64,000 nucleotides of DNA from the NCBI RefSeq assembly GCF_003123725.1, contig NZ_QETA01000002.1, positions 62,001-126,000 on the forward strand, given 5' to 3'. The position numbers and the translations under genes are program-made. This DNA comes from Corticimicrobacter populi (GTDB lineage: Bacteria > Pseudomonadota > Gammaproteobacteria > Burkholderiales > Burkholderiaceae_B). Below the pieces are notes generated by a model. It worked only from the letters and a program-made list of their open reading frames with translations. It made no database searches and was not told the DNA's origin. Shown here in pieces: positions 1 through 8,712 of the stretch (positions are counted from its first letter, which is position 1; each line of letters starts with the position of its first letter).

Positions 1-1196
1 CCGGGTTCGCGGCGCTCGGCCTCTTCCGATTCCTTGGCGGCTGCTTCGGACGGCGTCCAGCCTTCGACCGGTGCACGTTCGATGGTGCGGTTGATCAGAC
101 GCTCGATGGCCTTGAGCAGCTTCAGCTCGTCGGGCGCAACCAGCGAGATGGCAGCACCCGAGGCACCGGCACGGCCGGTACGGCCAATGCGGTGCACGTA
201 GTCTTCGGGCACGTTGGGCAGCTCGAAGTTGACGACCTGTGGCAATTGGTCGATATCGAGACCGCGTGCGGCGATATCGGTCGCGACCAGAACGGCCACG
301 TCGCCGCTCTTGAAGCCGGCCAGTGCGCGGGTGCGTGCTGCCTGGCTCTTGTTGCCATGAATGGCAGCGGCCGAAAGACCGTCCTTGACCAGTTTTTCGG
401 CCAGGCGATTGGCACCGTGCTTGGTGCGGGTGAACACCAACACCTGATGCCAGCCGTGGTTGCGAATGATGTGGCTGATCAGGTCACGTTTCTGGTTCTG
501 GGCGACCAGATGCACCGACTGTTCGACCAGTTCGGAGGCGGTGTTGCGACGGGCGACCGAGACTTCGCCCGGATTGTGCAGCACGCCCTTGGCCAGCTCG
601 CGGATTTCGTCCGAGAACGTGGCCGAGAACAGCAGGTTCTGGCGCTGCTTGGGCAGCAGTGCGAGTACCTTGCGGATGTCACGGATGAATCCCATGTCGA
701 GCATGCGGTCGGCTTCGTCGAGCACCAGGATCTCGACCCCGGACAGATCGACTGTTTTCTGGCCGGCGTGGTCGAGCAGGCGGCCCGGCGTTGCGACCAG
801 GATATCGAGCGGCTTGCGCAGCGCGGTGATCTGCGGATTGATGTTGACGCCGCCGAACATCACCATCGAGCTCAGCTTGGTGTACTTGCCGTAGGTTTGT
901 ACCGACTCGGCGACCTGTGCGGTCAACTCCCGCGTAGGCGTCAGGATCAGGCAGCGAGGCCGGCCGGCCTTGCGCTGCGCGGGGGCACTCTGCGACAGCA
1001 GATGCAGGATGGGTAGGGTGAAGCCTGCCGTCTTGCCGGTGCCGGTCTGGGCGGCTGCCAGCAGGTCGCCACCTTGCAGCACCTGCGGAATGGCCTGGGC
1101 CTGGATCGGCGTGGGCTGGGTGTAGCCGGCTTCGGCAATGGCGCGCAGCAACGGCTCGGCCAGACCGAGGTCGGAGAAAGAAATCGAGGTAGACAA
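1..1196 (-). CDS. rhlE: DEAD-box ATP-dependent RNA helicase RhlE (3' end cut by window edge)
   Basis: RNA helicase that remodels RNA duplexes in ribosome assembly and RNA decay (family knowledge). The frame shows the Q-motif region (PTPIQAQ), Walker A AQTGTGKT, motif II with [13 protein letters not shown], motif III SAT, and the helicase C-terminal domain ending in a charged [12 protein letters not shown] tail that runs off the left edge. About 398 residues are visible. The start is taken as TTG at 1196-1194: it gives the family-typical N-terminus [17 protein letters not shown] and has GGAGC at proper spacing upstream (complement of 1204-1208), and there is no in-frame ATG that fits. The gene stands alone downstream of a long, structured leader. 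Confidence 0.93.
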   Translation of the reverse strand, partial: MSTSISFSDLGLAEPLLRAIAEAGYTQPTPIQAQAIPQVLQGGDLLAAAQTGTGKTAGFTLPILHLLSQSAPAQRKAGRPRCLILTPTRELTAQVAESVQTYGKYTKLSSMVMFGGVNINPQITALRKPLDILVATPGRLLDHAGQKTVDLSGVEILVLDEADRMLDMGFIRDIRKVLALLPKQRQNLLFSATFSDEIRELAKGVLHNPGEVSVARRNTASELVEQSVHLVAQNQKRDLISHIIRNHGWHQVLVFTRTKHGANRLAEKLVKDGLSAAAIHGNKSQAARTRALAGFKSGDVAVLVATDIAARGLDIDQLPQVVNFELPNVPEDYVHRIGRTGRAGASGAAISLVAPDELKLLKAIERLINRTIERAPVEGWTPSEAAAKESEEAERREP

Positions 1197-1545
1197 AAAA
1201 GAAGCTCCGGCATTCCGCCTGCAGTCCGTGCTTCGGACCGCTCCAATCCGGGGGAACGCGATAAGGAGAAAACGGGTCGGCATGTTGCCGAAACGATCGG
1301 GGCACCTTGAGGTGCCCGCTGCCACATGCCGATTGGATAGGGCATGCGATGTGGCGATTGTACATGCAGGGTCTGCACGCAAATGTGTCTTTTTGTCGCC
1401 GGGCCGTCCCAAGACAAAAGACGCCCCCTTTGGGGGCAGCGCCGGCGCGCAGCGACAAGCGTGGGGGTATTCTTTGTCGCCAGGCAGGCGACTTCGGCCT
1501 TTTATGACCAGAGGCGGGAACGGTGATCGCCTCAGCAGGATGGGA
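1197..1545. other. Intergenic region holding the rhlE leader and an upstream terminator
   Basis: About 350 bases with no convincing gene; the short ORFs here lack Shine-Dalgarno sites and family features. On the minus strand it holds, in order, a terminator-like hairpin for the upstream DUF2868-DUF3482 operon (1423-1437), a weak -10-like TACAAT (complement of 1357-1362), and a 7-bp hairpin GGGCACC/GGTGCCC with a 4-base loop around 1300-1317. The hairpin would lie in the 5' leader of rhlE, about 100 bases before its TTG start. The promoter call is weak because no good -35 is visible. Confidence 0.5.
1423..1437 (-). terminator. GC-rich hairpin, probable terminator of the DUF2868-DUF3482 operon
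   Basis: Perfect 6-bp stem GCCCCC/GGGGGC with a 3-base loop. Read on the minus strand it is followed by the T-rich tract GTCTTTTGTCTT, as in an intrinsic terminator. The flank at 1437-1468 (AGCGCCGGCGCGCAGCGACA then AGCGTGGGGG) resembles a GC-rich intergenic element I recall from Alcaligenaceae genomes, where a CCCCC-AAA-GGGGG hairpin is joined to an ACCCCCACGC arm. Only one copy was seen in this window. Confidence 0.6.
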
Positions 1546-2940
1546 TCAGCCTGCTTCTGGTGGATTGAGGTCCAGGGTCTGTGCCAGGGCGGTGATCGAG
1601 GCCTGGCGTTCGGTATCCGCCGCGTAGTCCGGGCTCAGACTGGACCATTCAGGATGGGCTCGCGCAGTTTCCAGGGCAACAGGCAACGGCTCTTGCTGCC
1701 ATGTGGTGCGTGCTGCCTGTGTCATGGCGATGGGGACGGTTGCGGCGTGGCCGCGCTTTTCCAGTGCCTGTGCCAGAGATTGCTGGCGTAGCGCCAGCAG
1801 CCGCAGAATGGCATCGTCCACGGTCAGTTCGCGGCTGCCGCGCAGGCGGCCTGCCAGCCGTTTTCCCCAGGTTTCCGCGCCTTGCCACAGGCCTCCGGCT
1901 GCTGCGCCCAGCATGGCAGCAGCGCCCAGGCTCAGTCCGGCGGTAAAGACATCGACAGCGGCACCGGCCATGGCGCCCGCCGCCATGCCTTTGCCGACAC
2001 GGATGCCCATATGGCGCAACGCCTGGGGATGAAATAGATCCATGTCCCAACGTCCCTCGATCAGCGGCAGCGGATGGGCTGCGTAGTCGGCGGGGCTGAA
2101 GCGATAGAGGGCCAGCAGTTCGCTGACGCAGTGCTGTTCACGTTGGCGCACCGTATCCTGCAACTGCTGGCCGGCGTGGCGTACGCTGGCTTCGTCCGGC
2201 GCGCAGCTCAGGCGCAATGCTGCGGTATCGAGCAGCAGCTCGGCAATCAGACTGGCGGCTGTATCGTGACGGCGATGGCGTTGTGCCGCCAGGGTGTCCA
2301 GCCATCTCTGCAGCAGGTGACTGTGCGTATCGAGGAGGGTAGCCAGCTTGCCGTACAACTGGACTTCGCCATCCAGTTCCGGTGCCACGGTATCGAACTC
2401 AACCGTGACATGCAGTCCCAGCCGGGCCAGTGCCGTGCGCCAGGCCTGGCTGCGCTGACCCGGATCGTGCATGAAGTTGAGCACTGGCAGCAAGGGGCGG
2501 CCGGTGCCCTGCAGGATGGCCAGTTCGTCGCGATGCTTGCCGAGTACGGGGTCGCGGGCATCGATCACGTAGAGCGCTGCATCGCTGTCGAGCAACTGTC
2601 GAATGACACGGGCTTCCTGTTCGAAGCGCGTGTGTGCGCCTGGGGAGGCCAGGAATTGCGTCAGCCGTGACGGGCCGTCAAGGCGCGCCTGAGGCGGGCA
2701 GAGCTGGTCCAGATAGTCGAGCAGGCTGATGCCGTCTTCCAGGCCTGGGGTGTCGGCCAGCACGATGCGGCCTGCCGTGCCGGCCTCGAGCGTGACCTGC
2801 TGCACATGCCGGGTGGTGCCGGGCATGTCGGCCACTTCGCCGATGGATGGATCGCGGGTCAGGGTTCGCAGCAGCGATGTTTTGCCGGTATTGGTGTGCC
2901 CGACGATGGCCAGCGTCAATTTGGAAAATGCGGCTGTCAT
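1546..2940 (-). CDS. DUF3482-type GTPase with Gly/Ala-rich membrane-interacting segment
   Basis: Predicted GTP-binding protein of 464 aa. Residues 14-22 form the P-loop [11 protein letters not shown] at 42-43 fits switch I, and DTPG at 63-66 is G3. The G4 position reads NFMHD (155-159) instead of NKxD, so guanine recognition may be non-canonical. A Gly/Ala-rich hydrophobic stretch near residues 315-350 looks membrane-associating, as in YcjX/YcjF-like or dynamin-related proteins (inference). It overlaps the upstream DUF2868 membrane-protein gene by 4 bases (ATGA), so the two are translationally coupled and probably work as one complex. The biological role of the pair is not known to me. Confidence 0.85.
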   Translation of the reverse strand: MTAAFSKLTLAIVGHTNTGKTSLLRTLTRDPSIGEVADMPGTTRHVQQVTLEAGTAGRIVLADTPGLEDGISLLDYLDQLCPPQARLDGPSRLTQFLASPGAHTRFEQEARVIRQLLDSDAALYVIDARDPVLGKHRDELAILQGTGRPLLPVLNFMHDPGQRSQAWRTALARLGLHVTVEFDTVAPELDGEVQLYGKLATLLDTHSHLLQRWLDTLAAQRHRRHDTAASLIAELLLDTAALRLSCAPDEASVRHAGQQLQDTVRQREQHCVSELLALYRFSPADYAAHPLPLIEGRWDMDLFHPQALRHMGIRVGKGMAAGAMAGAAVDVFTAGLSLGAAAMLGAAAGGLWQGAETWGKRLAGRLRGSRELTVDDAILRLLALRQQSLAQALEKRGHAATVPIAMTQAARTTWQQEPLPVALETARAHPEWSSLSPDYAADTERQASITALAQTLDLNPPEAG

Positions 2941-4448
2941 CGGTGCAAGTCCATCTCTGTTGCGCCCAGCCAGTCCAGTACTTTGCGCAGGGTGTCGGCA
3001 TCGGCTGGTCCGGGGGCCACCAGAAGAGACTGCAGGCCGGCGTCGGCCAGGCGGTCATGCCAGGCAGCCAGTCGTGGCAATGCGGTATGTCGAATGTCCA
3101 TGGTTTCTGGCAAGGCGCTGCTGTGCTGCGGCGCGCAGAACAGCAGCCGGGTCTGGCCTGCCTGCCTGGACAGTTCCGCGATCAGATGCATCAGCCCCCG
3201 ATCAGGCGTCTGGCGAGGATCGCAGCACAGCAGCAGGCGGGCCGCTGGCTGGCGCGACAGCGCATCGAGCAGGGCATGGCGCTGGGTGCGGCTGTCGGCA
3301 ATGCCGGCATCGATCACATTGCCGGGCATCGGCGCGGGAGGCCATGGCAGGTCATCCGGCAACTCCAGCCCGGCGATGATGCGGCTGTCCGGTGCCAGCG
3401 TCAGCCGTGGAGAGGCGTCAGCGCGGACATCTGCCAGTATCCTGACCGGATCCTGCTCTGGAGCAGGGGCATCAATCACGTGGGACGGCGCGCGATACTG
3501 CAGGCGTGTCTCCAGGCTGGCCCATCCAGGCAACTGCCAGTCAGGGCTGAGGCGTGACAGACCGTGTTGCAGGCGCAGCAGGCAGAACAGCAGGGCCGGG
3601 ATGCGTGGCAGCAAGCCATAGACCAGCACGGCACCCAGCAACCAGCGTGACCATTGGGCATGCGCGTCAGCCGGCAGGGCGGCGGCATCATGGCTGGCAC
3701 GGATCACTGCCGCATCCGGTGCCGGCAGGCCCAGTAGGCCCGTCGCCTTGCCCAGAACCTGCAGCAGACTGACAAAAGCGTCGGGTGTCAGCAGGGTGGT
3801 TTCCCAGGCGAAACCATAACGACGCAATGACAGCATGACCAGCAAGGCGCAGCAGGTCGTGACCAGCATCAGCAGCCACCATGCATGACTGAGGGTGCCG
3901 AGCAGCCAGCGCAGCAGGCCATGCCGAGACAGGAGCGATACGAGTGCGTTGAGCGTCAGCAGTCGAGCGGGCGCGCGGGCCAGTTTGCGTGCGCACCATA
4001 GCCAGATGCGGCCAGGCAGGATGGCATTGTTGCGATGGCTCGCTGCCAGGCTGGCCAGCCAGAGCAGCAGGGTCAGCGAGGGCAGGGCCAGCAGGCTGCC
4101 CAAGGCCCACAGGAGATTGACGCTGCGTGTGCCGGCACCCAGCGCTGTTGCCGCCGCGCCGATGCCGGCAAGAATGGCGGTCGTTGCCAGCAGCAATACG
4201 AAAAATCGGGCGTTGTTGCGCCATCCTGCAATGGCGGCAGCCAGCCCGTCCCTCTCGGCCAGATGGCGGGCCCGGGCCAGCAGCCGGTCGGTGGGCACTT
4301 TGTGGCGGATACTGGCGATACGCACCGCTTCGGTGTCATCCAGCGGGCCGCTGCGCAGTTCGCGCAGGCGCACCGCCTCGGCCTGCCACCAACTGTTGAG
4401 CGAGTGATCGGCACCGGCGGACGTGACAGATGGGGGATGGGGGATCAT
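2937..4448 (-). CDS. DUF2868 family inner-membrane protein
   Basis: 503-aa protein with four to five hydrophobic segments (about 82-104, 112-137, 178-205, 268-292) and a long soluble C-terminal half rich in Leu/Ala/Arg/Asp. This matches DUF2868 proteins, which usually sit directly upstream of the DUF3482 GTPase as here. The ATG at 4448 is the only sensible start. It is divergent from the Nudix-like regulator at 4500 with a 51-base gap. No catalytic motif was recognised. Its job is probably to anchor or partner the GTPase at the membrane (inference from coupling). Confidence 0.82.
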   Translation of the reverse strand: MIPHPPSVTSAGADHSLNSWWQAEAVRLRELRSGPLDDTEAVRIASIRHKVPTDRLLARARHLAERDGLAAAIAGWRNNARFFVLLLATTAILAGIGAAATALGAGTRSVNLLWALGSLLALPSLTLLLWLASLAASHRNNAILPGRIWLWCARKLARAPARLLTLNALVSLLSRHGLLRWLLGTLSHAWWLLMLVTTCCALLVMLSLRRYGFAWETTLLTPDAFVSLLQVLGKATGLLGLPAPDAAVIRASHDAAALPADAHAQWSRWLLGAVLVYGLLPRIPALLFCLLRLQHGLSRLSPDWQLPGWASLETRLQYRAPSHVIDAPAPEQDPVRILADVRADASPRLTLAPDSRIIAGLELPDDLPWPPAPMPGNVIDAGIADSRTQRHALLDALSRQPAARLLLCCDPRQTPDRGLMHLIAELSRQAGQTRLLFCAPQHSSALPETMDIRHTALPRLAAWHDRLADAGLQSLLVAPGPADADTLRKVLDWLGATEMDLHR

Positions 4449-4461
4449 CCCTGCATTTTCC

Positions 4462-4467
4462 TATAAT
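4462..4467 (+). promoter_or_regulatory. Perfect -10 hexamer upstream of the Nudix-like regulator gene
   Basis: TATAAT lies 33 bases before the ATG at 4500, in the 51-base divergent gap. No clear TTGACA is visible about 17 bases upstream (the region is G-rich), so the promoter may be regulated. Autoregulation would fit the adjacent DNA-binding protein. Confidence 0.5.
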
Positions 4468-4499
4468 GTGGGCCCGAGTGGAAATTTCAAAGCCAGCCC

Positions 4500-5453
4500 A
4501 TGACCGTCCGCCCCGCAGTTCCCGATCATGCCGTTGCTGCAGAGCTGGTGGCCGTACTGGTGGCCGTGCATGACGGCAGCCCCTGTGTGCTGACGCGCAG
4601 CGAGGCCAGGCAACTGCCTTCGGGCCCTTTCGAGTCCGGCCATCGTTCGCTACAGGCCGGTTTGCGCCGCTGGGTCGAGGCGCAGACCCAGCATCCGCTG
4701 GGGTATGTCGAGCAACTGTATACCTTTGCCGATGGTGACCGGACCGATGCCAGCGATCAGAGGATGATTTCGATCAGCTATCTGGGGCTGACCCAGGTGC
4801 GCGATGCCCGTATGGCTGCCGATGTGAGCTGGCAGGACTGCTACCGCTATTTTCCCTGGGAAGACTGGCGCGACGGCATGCCGGCCATCCTGCAGGATGC
4901 GATCCTGCCGGCCCTGCAGCGCTGGGCAGGCGCGGCACCGGATGCCTCGGCGCGGCGCAGGCGGCGCCTGCGGCTGAACTTCACGTTCGGCCAGGAGGCC
5001 GATACCTGGCATGAGGAAATGGTCTTGCAGCGCTACGAGCTGATGTTCGAAGCGGGGCTGGTGGCCGAAGCCCATCGTGACGGCCGGCAAGGCGGAGGTG
5101 AGGCCGTGTTGCCCATGTTCGTCTCCGGGCAGGAAATGGCGGACGACCATCGCCGCATTCTGGCCACGGCACTGGCACGGCTGCGTGCCAAGATCCGCTA
5201 TCGCCCCGTGGTGTTCGAACTGATGCCGCCGGTCTTTACGCTGCTGCAGTTGCAGCAGGCGTTCGAGACGGTTGCCGGTCGCAAACTGCACAAGCAGAAT
5301 TTTCGGCGTTTCATCGAGCAGCAGGAACTGGTCGAAGAAACCGGCCGGATGTCACAGGGCACGGCGGGGCGGCCAGCCAAACTCTTCCAGTTCCGGGGCG
5401 ACGTGGTGCGCGAGCGAGCCATTGCGGGCAGCAAGCTGCCGCTGTTGAAATAG
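4500..5453 (+). CDS. Nudix-like winged-helix transcriptional regulator (NrtR/NadQ type)
   Basis: 317 aa. The N-terminal half has Nudix-fold character (LVAVLVAVHDGSPCVLT strand, PSGPFESGHRSLQAGLRRWVE where a Nudix box would be), but the box lacks the catalytic REUxEE glutamates, so hydrolase activity is unlikely. The C-terminal 90 residues (FETVAGRKLHKQNFRRFI, then GRPAKLFQFRGD) look like the winged helix of NrtR-type NAD-responsive regulators. COG4111/NadQ-like proteins have this architecture and control NAD synthesis genes (family knowledge, tentative). No nad gene is in the window, so its targets are elsewhere or it acts on the divergent DUF2868-DUF3482 operon. Start ATG 4500 has no strong Shine-Dalgarno site. 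Confidence 0.7.
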   Translation: MTVRPAVPDHAVAAELVAVLVAVHDGSPCVLTRSEARQLPSGPFESGHRSLQAGLRRWVEAQTQHPLGYVEQLYTFADGDRTDASDQRMISISYLGLTQVRDARMAADVSWQDCYRYFPWEDWRDGMPAILQDAILPALQRWAGAAPDASARRRRRLRLNFTFGQEADTWHEEMVLQRYELMFEAGLVAEAHRDGRQGGGEAVLPMFVSGQEMADDHRRILATALARLRAKIRYRPVVFELMPPVFTLLQLQQAFETVAGRKLHKQNFRRFIEQQELVEETGRMSQGTAGRPAKLFQFRGDVVRERAIAGSKLPLLK

Positions 5454-5527
5454 CTTCCGTATTGCCTGCCAGCATCGTAGTAGCGCTATGTCGGCATACT
5501 ACAAAACCGCCAGGCCGTGTTCGGCAG

Positions 5528-5749
5528 TCAATAATGGGGTGGTATATCGTCCGTCAGGCTGCGGGCCTGCGGCTGGCGGCTTTCCTGCGACTGCTTGCGC
5601 AGTTCGGCCAGTTCGCGTCCGAGCAGGTCGATCTGGCGCTGCTGCCGGAAAATAGTATGGTTGAGCTGGTCGAGCAGGTCATCGGCCAGCCCCGCCTTGA
5701 TTTCCAGCTCCATCAGGCGTTTTTCCAGATCGGGTGGCAAGGTATTCAT
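5528..5749 (-). CDS. slyX: SlyX family protein
   Basis: 73-aa protein that is almost entirely a coiled coil (LEKRLMELEIKAGLADDLLD through the RQIDLLGRELAELRKQ heptads) and ends in the diagnostic SlyX tail DDIPPHY. The family function is unknown. The ATG at 5749 gives the normal family length; a longer reading to 6106 runs antisense to the DUF488 gene and is rejected. It is divergent from the DUF488 gene at 5783. Confidence 0.85.
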   Translation of the reverse strand: MNTLPPDLEKRLMELEIKAGLADDLLDQLNHTIFRQQRQIDLLGRELAELRKQSQESRQPQARSLTDDIPPHY

Positions 5750-5782
5750 GGCGACAATCAATTGCGGAAACGGAGGTGCATT

Positions 5783-6214
5783 ATGCATGACTATGCCATT
5801 GAGCTGGGCAGAATATACGACGCGCCTTCGCCGCTGGCCGGCGGCATGCGCATACTGGCAGACCGTCTCTGGCCGCGTGGCATGGCCAAGGCAACCCTGC
5901 CGGCAGATGAGTGGTATCGCGACGCGGCACCTGAGCCTGCGTTGCGCAGCGCCTATCATCACGGGGAAATCGACTATGACGCCTTCGCGGCGGCCTATCG
6001 TCAGCAGCTCGATGGCAGCCCGGACACCCTCGTGCCGCTGATGCGGCATGTGCGTCAGGGGCCGGTGCTGCTGTTGACGGCCAGCCGGGATCCCGGACGT
6101 TCCCACCTGCCTGTCCTGTGCCAGGCTGTGCTGGATGCGCTGGCTGCAGAAGACCGGGCCTGCGAGGACGGCACGCGCAGCTCGCCCGTGTGCTATTCAG
6201 GACAGACCCAATAG
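5783..6214 (+). CDS. DUF488 family protein (YeaO-like)
   Basis: 143-aa protein carrying the DUF488 signature GRIYDAP followed by GGMRILADRLWPRGMAK and a later LLTASRDPGRSHLPVL segment. The family is uncharacterised. The start at 5783 is fixed by a strong GGAGG at 5772-5776, 6 bases upstream. The first 120 residues match the family; the C-terminal ~20 residues are extra and polar. Divergent from slyX. Confidence 0.83.
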   Translation: MHDYAIELGRIYDAPSPLAGGMRILADRLWPRGMAKATLPADEWYRDAAPEPALRSAYHHGEIDYDAFAAAYRQQLDGSPDTLVPLMRHVRQGPVLLLTASRDPGRSHLPVLCQAVLDALAAEDRACEDGTRSSPVCYSGQTQ

Positions 6215-6264
6215 CGTGCAGGCGTGCGCCTGGATGGTGCGCAGCAACGTGGCCTGCAGCCGGC

Positions 6265-6384
6265 ATGCGCCATGAGCGTGCGAAAAACGGGCCGGGCATG
6301 CTGGTTGGTGGCCTGATCACGCTGGCATCGATCTTGCTTGTGATCGGTGGTGCCATCCACATCGGGTGGATGGCACCAGGCTGA
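6265..6384 (+). CDS. Possible small single-pass membrane protein
   Basis: Open frame of 39 codons (MRHERAKNGPG then a hydrophobic run ending HIGWMAPG) in the 207-base gap between the DUF488 gene and the TorF-type porin gene. It would have a basic N-terminus and one membrane helix at about residues 12-36. No Shine-Dalgarno site precedes either ATG (6265 or 6298) and no family was recognised, so it may not be expressed. Confidence 0.3.
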   Translation: MRHERAKNGPGMLVGGLITLASILLVIGGAIHIGWMAPG

Positions 6385-6421
6385 TACACCCAGGTCCGAC
6401 CCTTGCTCAGGAACGCGCATC

Positions 6422-7213
6422 ATGAAAACAACATTCCGTAGTGTCCCGCTCGTATGTGCCATGTTTGCCGGAGCGGCCTTCGCGCCTGCGGCGATGGCCC
6501 AGGACGCATTGTCCGAATTCTCGATCAGCGGCAATGCGACCATCGTCAATGACTACCGCTTCCGGGGCTACACGCAGACCAATTTCAAGCCGGCGATCCA
6601 GCTCGGTTTCGATGTCGAGCATTCGTCCGGCTTCTACCTGGGCAACTGGAATTCGAACGTCAGCGATGACCTGTTCCCGGACGGCAATCTCGAGATGGAC
6701 TTCTATGGTGGCTGGAAAGGGGCGCTGGGTGACAGCGGGGTCGGGATCGACGTCGGGGTCCTGTATTACTACTACCCCGGTTCGGACGCGAACAAGATCA
6801 ATCCGGAAAAAAGCGGTCCGATCAACAATACCGACCTGTATCTCGGCCTTGATTACGACACGGGCCGCTATGGCAGCTACGGGTTGAAGTACTCATATAC
6901 GCCCAGCGACTTCTTCAAGGCCGAGGATACCAAGGGTACCTGGTACCTGGCAGCAGAAGCCGCCTATGACCTGGGCGACGGCTGGGGTCTGAACGCGCAT
7001 CTGGGTTACCAGAAGCTCAAGAATACCGTCAACCGAGAGGGGGACAGCCTGGGGCATTATGTGGATTACCAGCTTGGCGTGACCAAGGACATCCAGGGCT
7101 GGACGCTGGGACTGGCAGCGGTAGGGGCCACCAAGGATAACTGGTACGCCACCAACAAGGGCAAGGATGGTGGTCGCTTGGGCGTACTGTTCTCGGTGTC
7201 CAAGGCCTTTTGA
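6422..7213 (+). CDS. TorF family putative porin
   Basis: 263-aa predicted outer-membrane beta-barrel. It has a classical signal peptide (MKTTFRSVPLV hydrophobic core, cleavage near AMAQ-DA), then alternating aromatic/glycine strands including the family hallmark NDYRFRGYTQTNFKPAIQ, and ends in F (FSVSKAF). This matches the TorF/TIGR02001 family of unknown substrate. Start ATG 6422 has AGGAA upstream. Its stop is one base away from the stop of convergent ttcA, leaving no room for a terminator between them. Confidence 0.88.
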   Translation: MKTTFRSVPLVCAMFAGAAFAPAAMAQDALSEFSISGNATIVNDYRFRGYTQTNFKPAIQLGFDVEHSSGFYLGNWNSNVSDDLFPDGNLEMDFYGGWKGALGDSGVGIDVGVLYYYYPGSDANKINPEKSGPINNTDLYLGLDYDTGRYGSYGLKYSYTPSDFFKAEDTKGTWYLAAEAAYDLGDGWGLNAHLGYQKLKNTVNREGDSLGHYVDYQLGVTKDIQGWTLGLAAVGATKDNWYATNKGKDGGRLGVLFSVSKAF

Positions 7214-7214
7214 G

Positions 7215-8189
7215 TCAGCTTGCTTGCCGTGATGGCAGGCGCGAGATCGCGTCAATGCGGATGCTGTGTTCTTCGGCACCCGATCGGGGGGCAACCGTCT
7301 CTGGCTCGTTCTCGTCGTCCTGCGTCGCGTGCAATACGGGCGGCTCCGGATCGACAGGGTCGAATGCCGTGTCGCCCTGTGCATCGGGAATCCCGGTGGG
7401 CCGCAAACCCTCGAAATCGAACAGGTTGCGGTCCATCAGGTGCGACGGCACGACGGATGACAGTGCCGAGAAAGTGTTCCAGACGCGGCCGGGATGCTGC
7501 TTTTCCCACTGCTGCAGCATCCGCTTGACCTCCTGGCGCTTGAGGTTTTCCTGGGACCCGCAGAGATTACAGGGGATGATCGGAAATGCCTTCCAGTCGG
7601 CGTAGGCGATCAAGTCCTTTTCCACGACATAGGCCAGTGGCCGGATGACGGTGTGGCGACCGTCGTCGGAGACCAGTTTGGGCGGCATGGCTTTCATCTT
7701 GCCGCCATAAAACAGGTTCAGGAAAAACGTGCCGAGGATGTCGTCGCGGTGGTGGCCCAGCGCGATCTTGGTGGCTCCCAGTTCGCTGGCGACACGGTAC
7801 AGAATGCCGCGCCGCAGCCGCGAACAGAGCGAGCACATCGTCTTGCCCTCGGGGATGAGGCGTGTGACGATGGAGTAGGTATCCTGCGTCTCGATATGGT
7901 AGGGCACGCCGATCGATTCGAGATAGGCCGGCAGGATATGGTCGGGAAAGCCGGGCTGCTTCTGGTCCAGGTTGACGGCGACGATATCGAAATGGATGGG
8001 GGCGCGCTCGCGCAGGGTCAGCAGGATGTCGAGCAGGCTGTAGGAGTCCTTGCCGCCCGACAGGCAGACCATGACCTTGTCACCTTCCTCGATCATGTTG
8101 AAGTCGGCGATGGCGCGTCCGGTTTCGCGCATCAGACGCTTGGACAGCTTGTTGCGTTCCTGGCGCTGCTTGAGTTCGGCCTGGCTCAT
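7215..8189 (-). CDS. ttcA: tRNA 2-thiocytidine(32) synthetase TtcA
   Basis: Fe-S enzyme that thiolates C32 of certain tRNAs. The PP-loop SGGKDS follows [10 protein letters not shown], and the two iron-sulfur/active-site cysteine pairs are present ([10 protein letters not shown] and [16 protein letters not shown]). 324 aa from ATG 8189 ([14 protein letters not shown]); an upstream extension to 8279 overlaps folB and is rejected. The C-terminal ~45 residues are an acidic, low-complexity tail. It lies 10 bases downstream of folB, so the two form an operon. Confidence 0.95.
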   Translation of the reverse strand: MSQAELKQRQERNKLSKRLMRETGRAIADFNMIEEGDKVMVCLSGGKDSYSLLDILLTLRERAPIHFDIVAVNLDQKQPGFPDHILPAYLESIGVPYHIETQDTYSIVTRLIPEGKTMCSLCSRLRRGILYRVASELGATKIALGHHRDDILGTFFLNLFYGGKMKAMPPKLVSDDGRHTVIRPLAYVVEKDLIAYADWKAFPIIPCNLCGSQENLKRQEVKRMLQQWEKQHPGRVWNTFSALSSVVPSHLMDRNLFDFEGLRPTGIPDAQGDTAFDPVDPEPPVLHATQDDENEPETVAPRSGAEEHSIRIDAISRLPSRQAS

Positions 8190-8199
8190 GGCAATCTGC

Positions 8200-8595
8200 T
8201 CAGTCCTGCTTGATATGGAAGACTTCGACACCCACGGCATCGCAGTCGGGATAGACGTCGGGCTTCTCGGTCGAGACACGCACGGCGCGGACCTGTGCGT
8301 GGCTCAGCAGGGCGTGGGCAACATCGTCGCACAGCGTTTCCTGCAGGTGAATGTGGCCTTGCTCGACGCGCGCGGCAATGGTGGCCCGCATGAAGTCGTA
8401 GTCCAGCACTTCATGCAACTGATCCTGACGCGGTGTGCTCAGTGCCAGCGGCACGAACAGTTCGACGTTGATCAGCACGCGCTGTTCGCCCCGTTTTTCG
8501 AAATCGTGGACGCCGATGTTGATGTGCACTTCATAGTTGCGCAGGAACAGGCGACGGCAGTCGGTCAGTTTGGGGTGAATCAGGGCACTGGGCAT
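8200..8595 (-). CDS. folB: Dihydroneopterin aldolase FolB
   Basis: 131-aa FolB homologue, cleaving dihydroneopterin to 6-hydroxymethyl-dihydropterin in folate synthesis. Visible motifs are [19 protein letters not shown], then NVELFVPL, the [12 protein letters not shown] segment with the active-site region, and [22 protein letters not shown] 8595 is chosen; the TTG at 8622 would add nine atypical residues. It is followed by ttcA (10-base gap) and preceded by a pteridine-reductase-like SDR 117 bases upstream on the same strand. Confidence 0.92.
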   Translation of the reverse strand: MPSALIHPKLTDCRRLFLRNYEVHINIGVHDFEKRGEQRVLINVELFVPLALSTPRQDQLHEVLDYDFMRATIAARVEQGHIHLQETLCDDVAHALLSHAQVRAVRVSTEKPDVYPDCDAVGVEVFHIKQD

Positions 8596-8712
8596 GATGG
8601 CATGGGTGTGGACAGGGAGCAAGGTCAGGATTCTAGCGCATGCCGTCCGGGTGCGCCTTGGCGGCCCGTTGCCGCCGAACTGCCATTGCAGCGAGATATG
8701 GGGCGGATTGCG

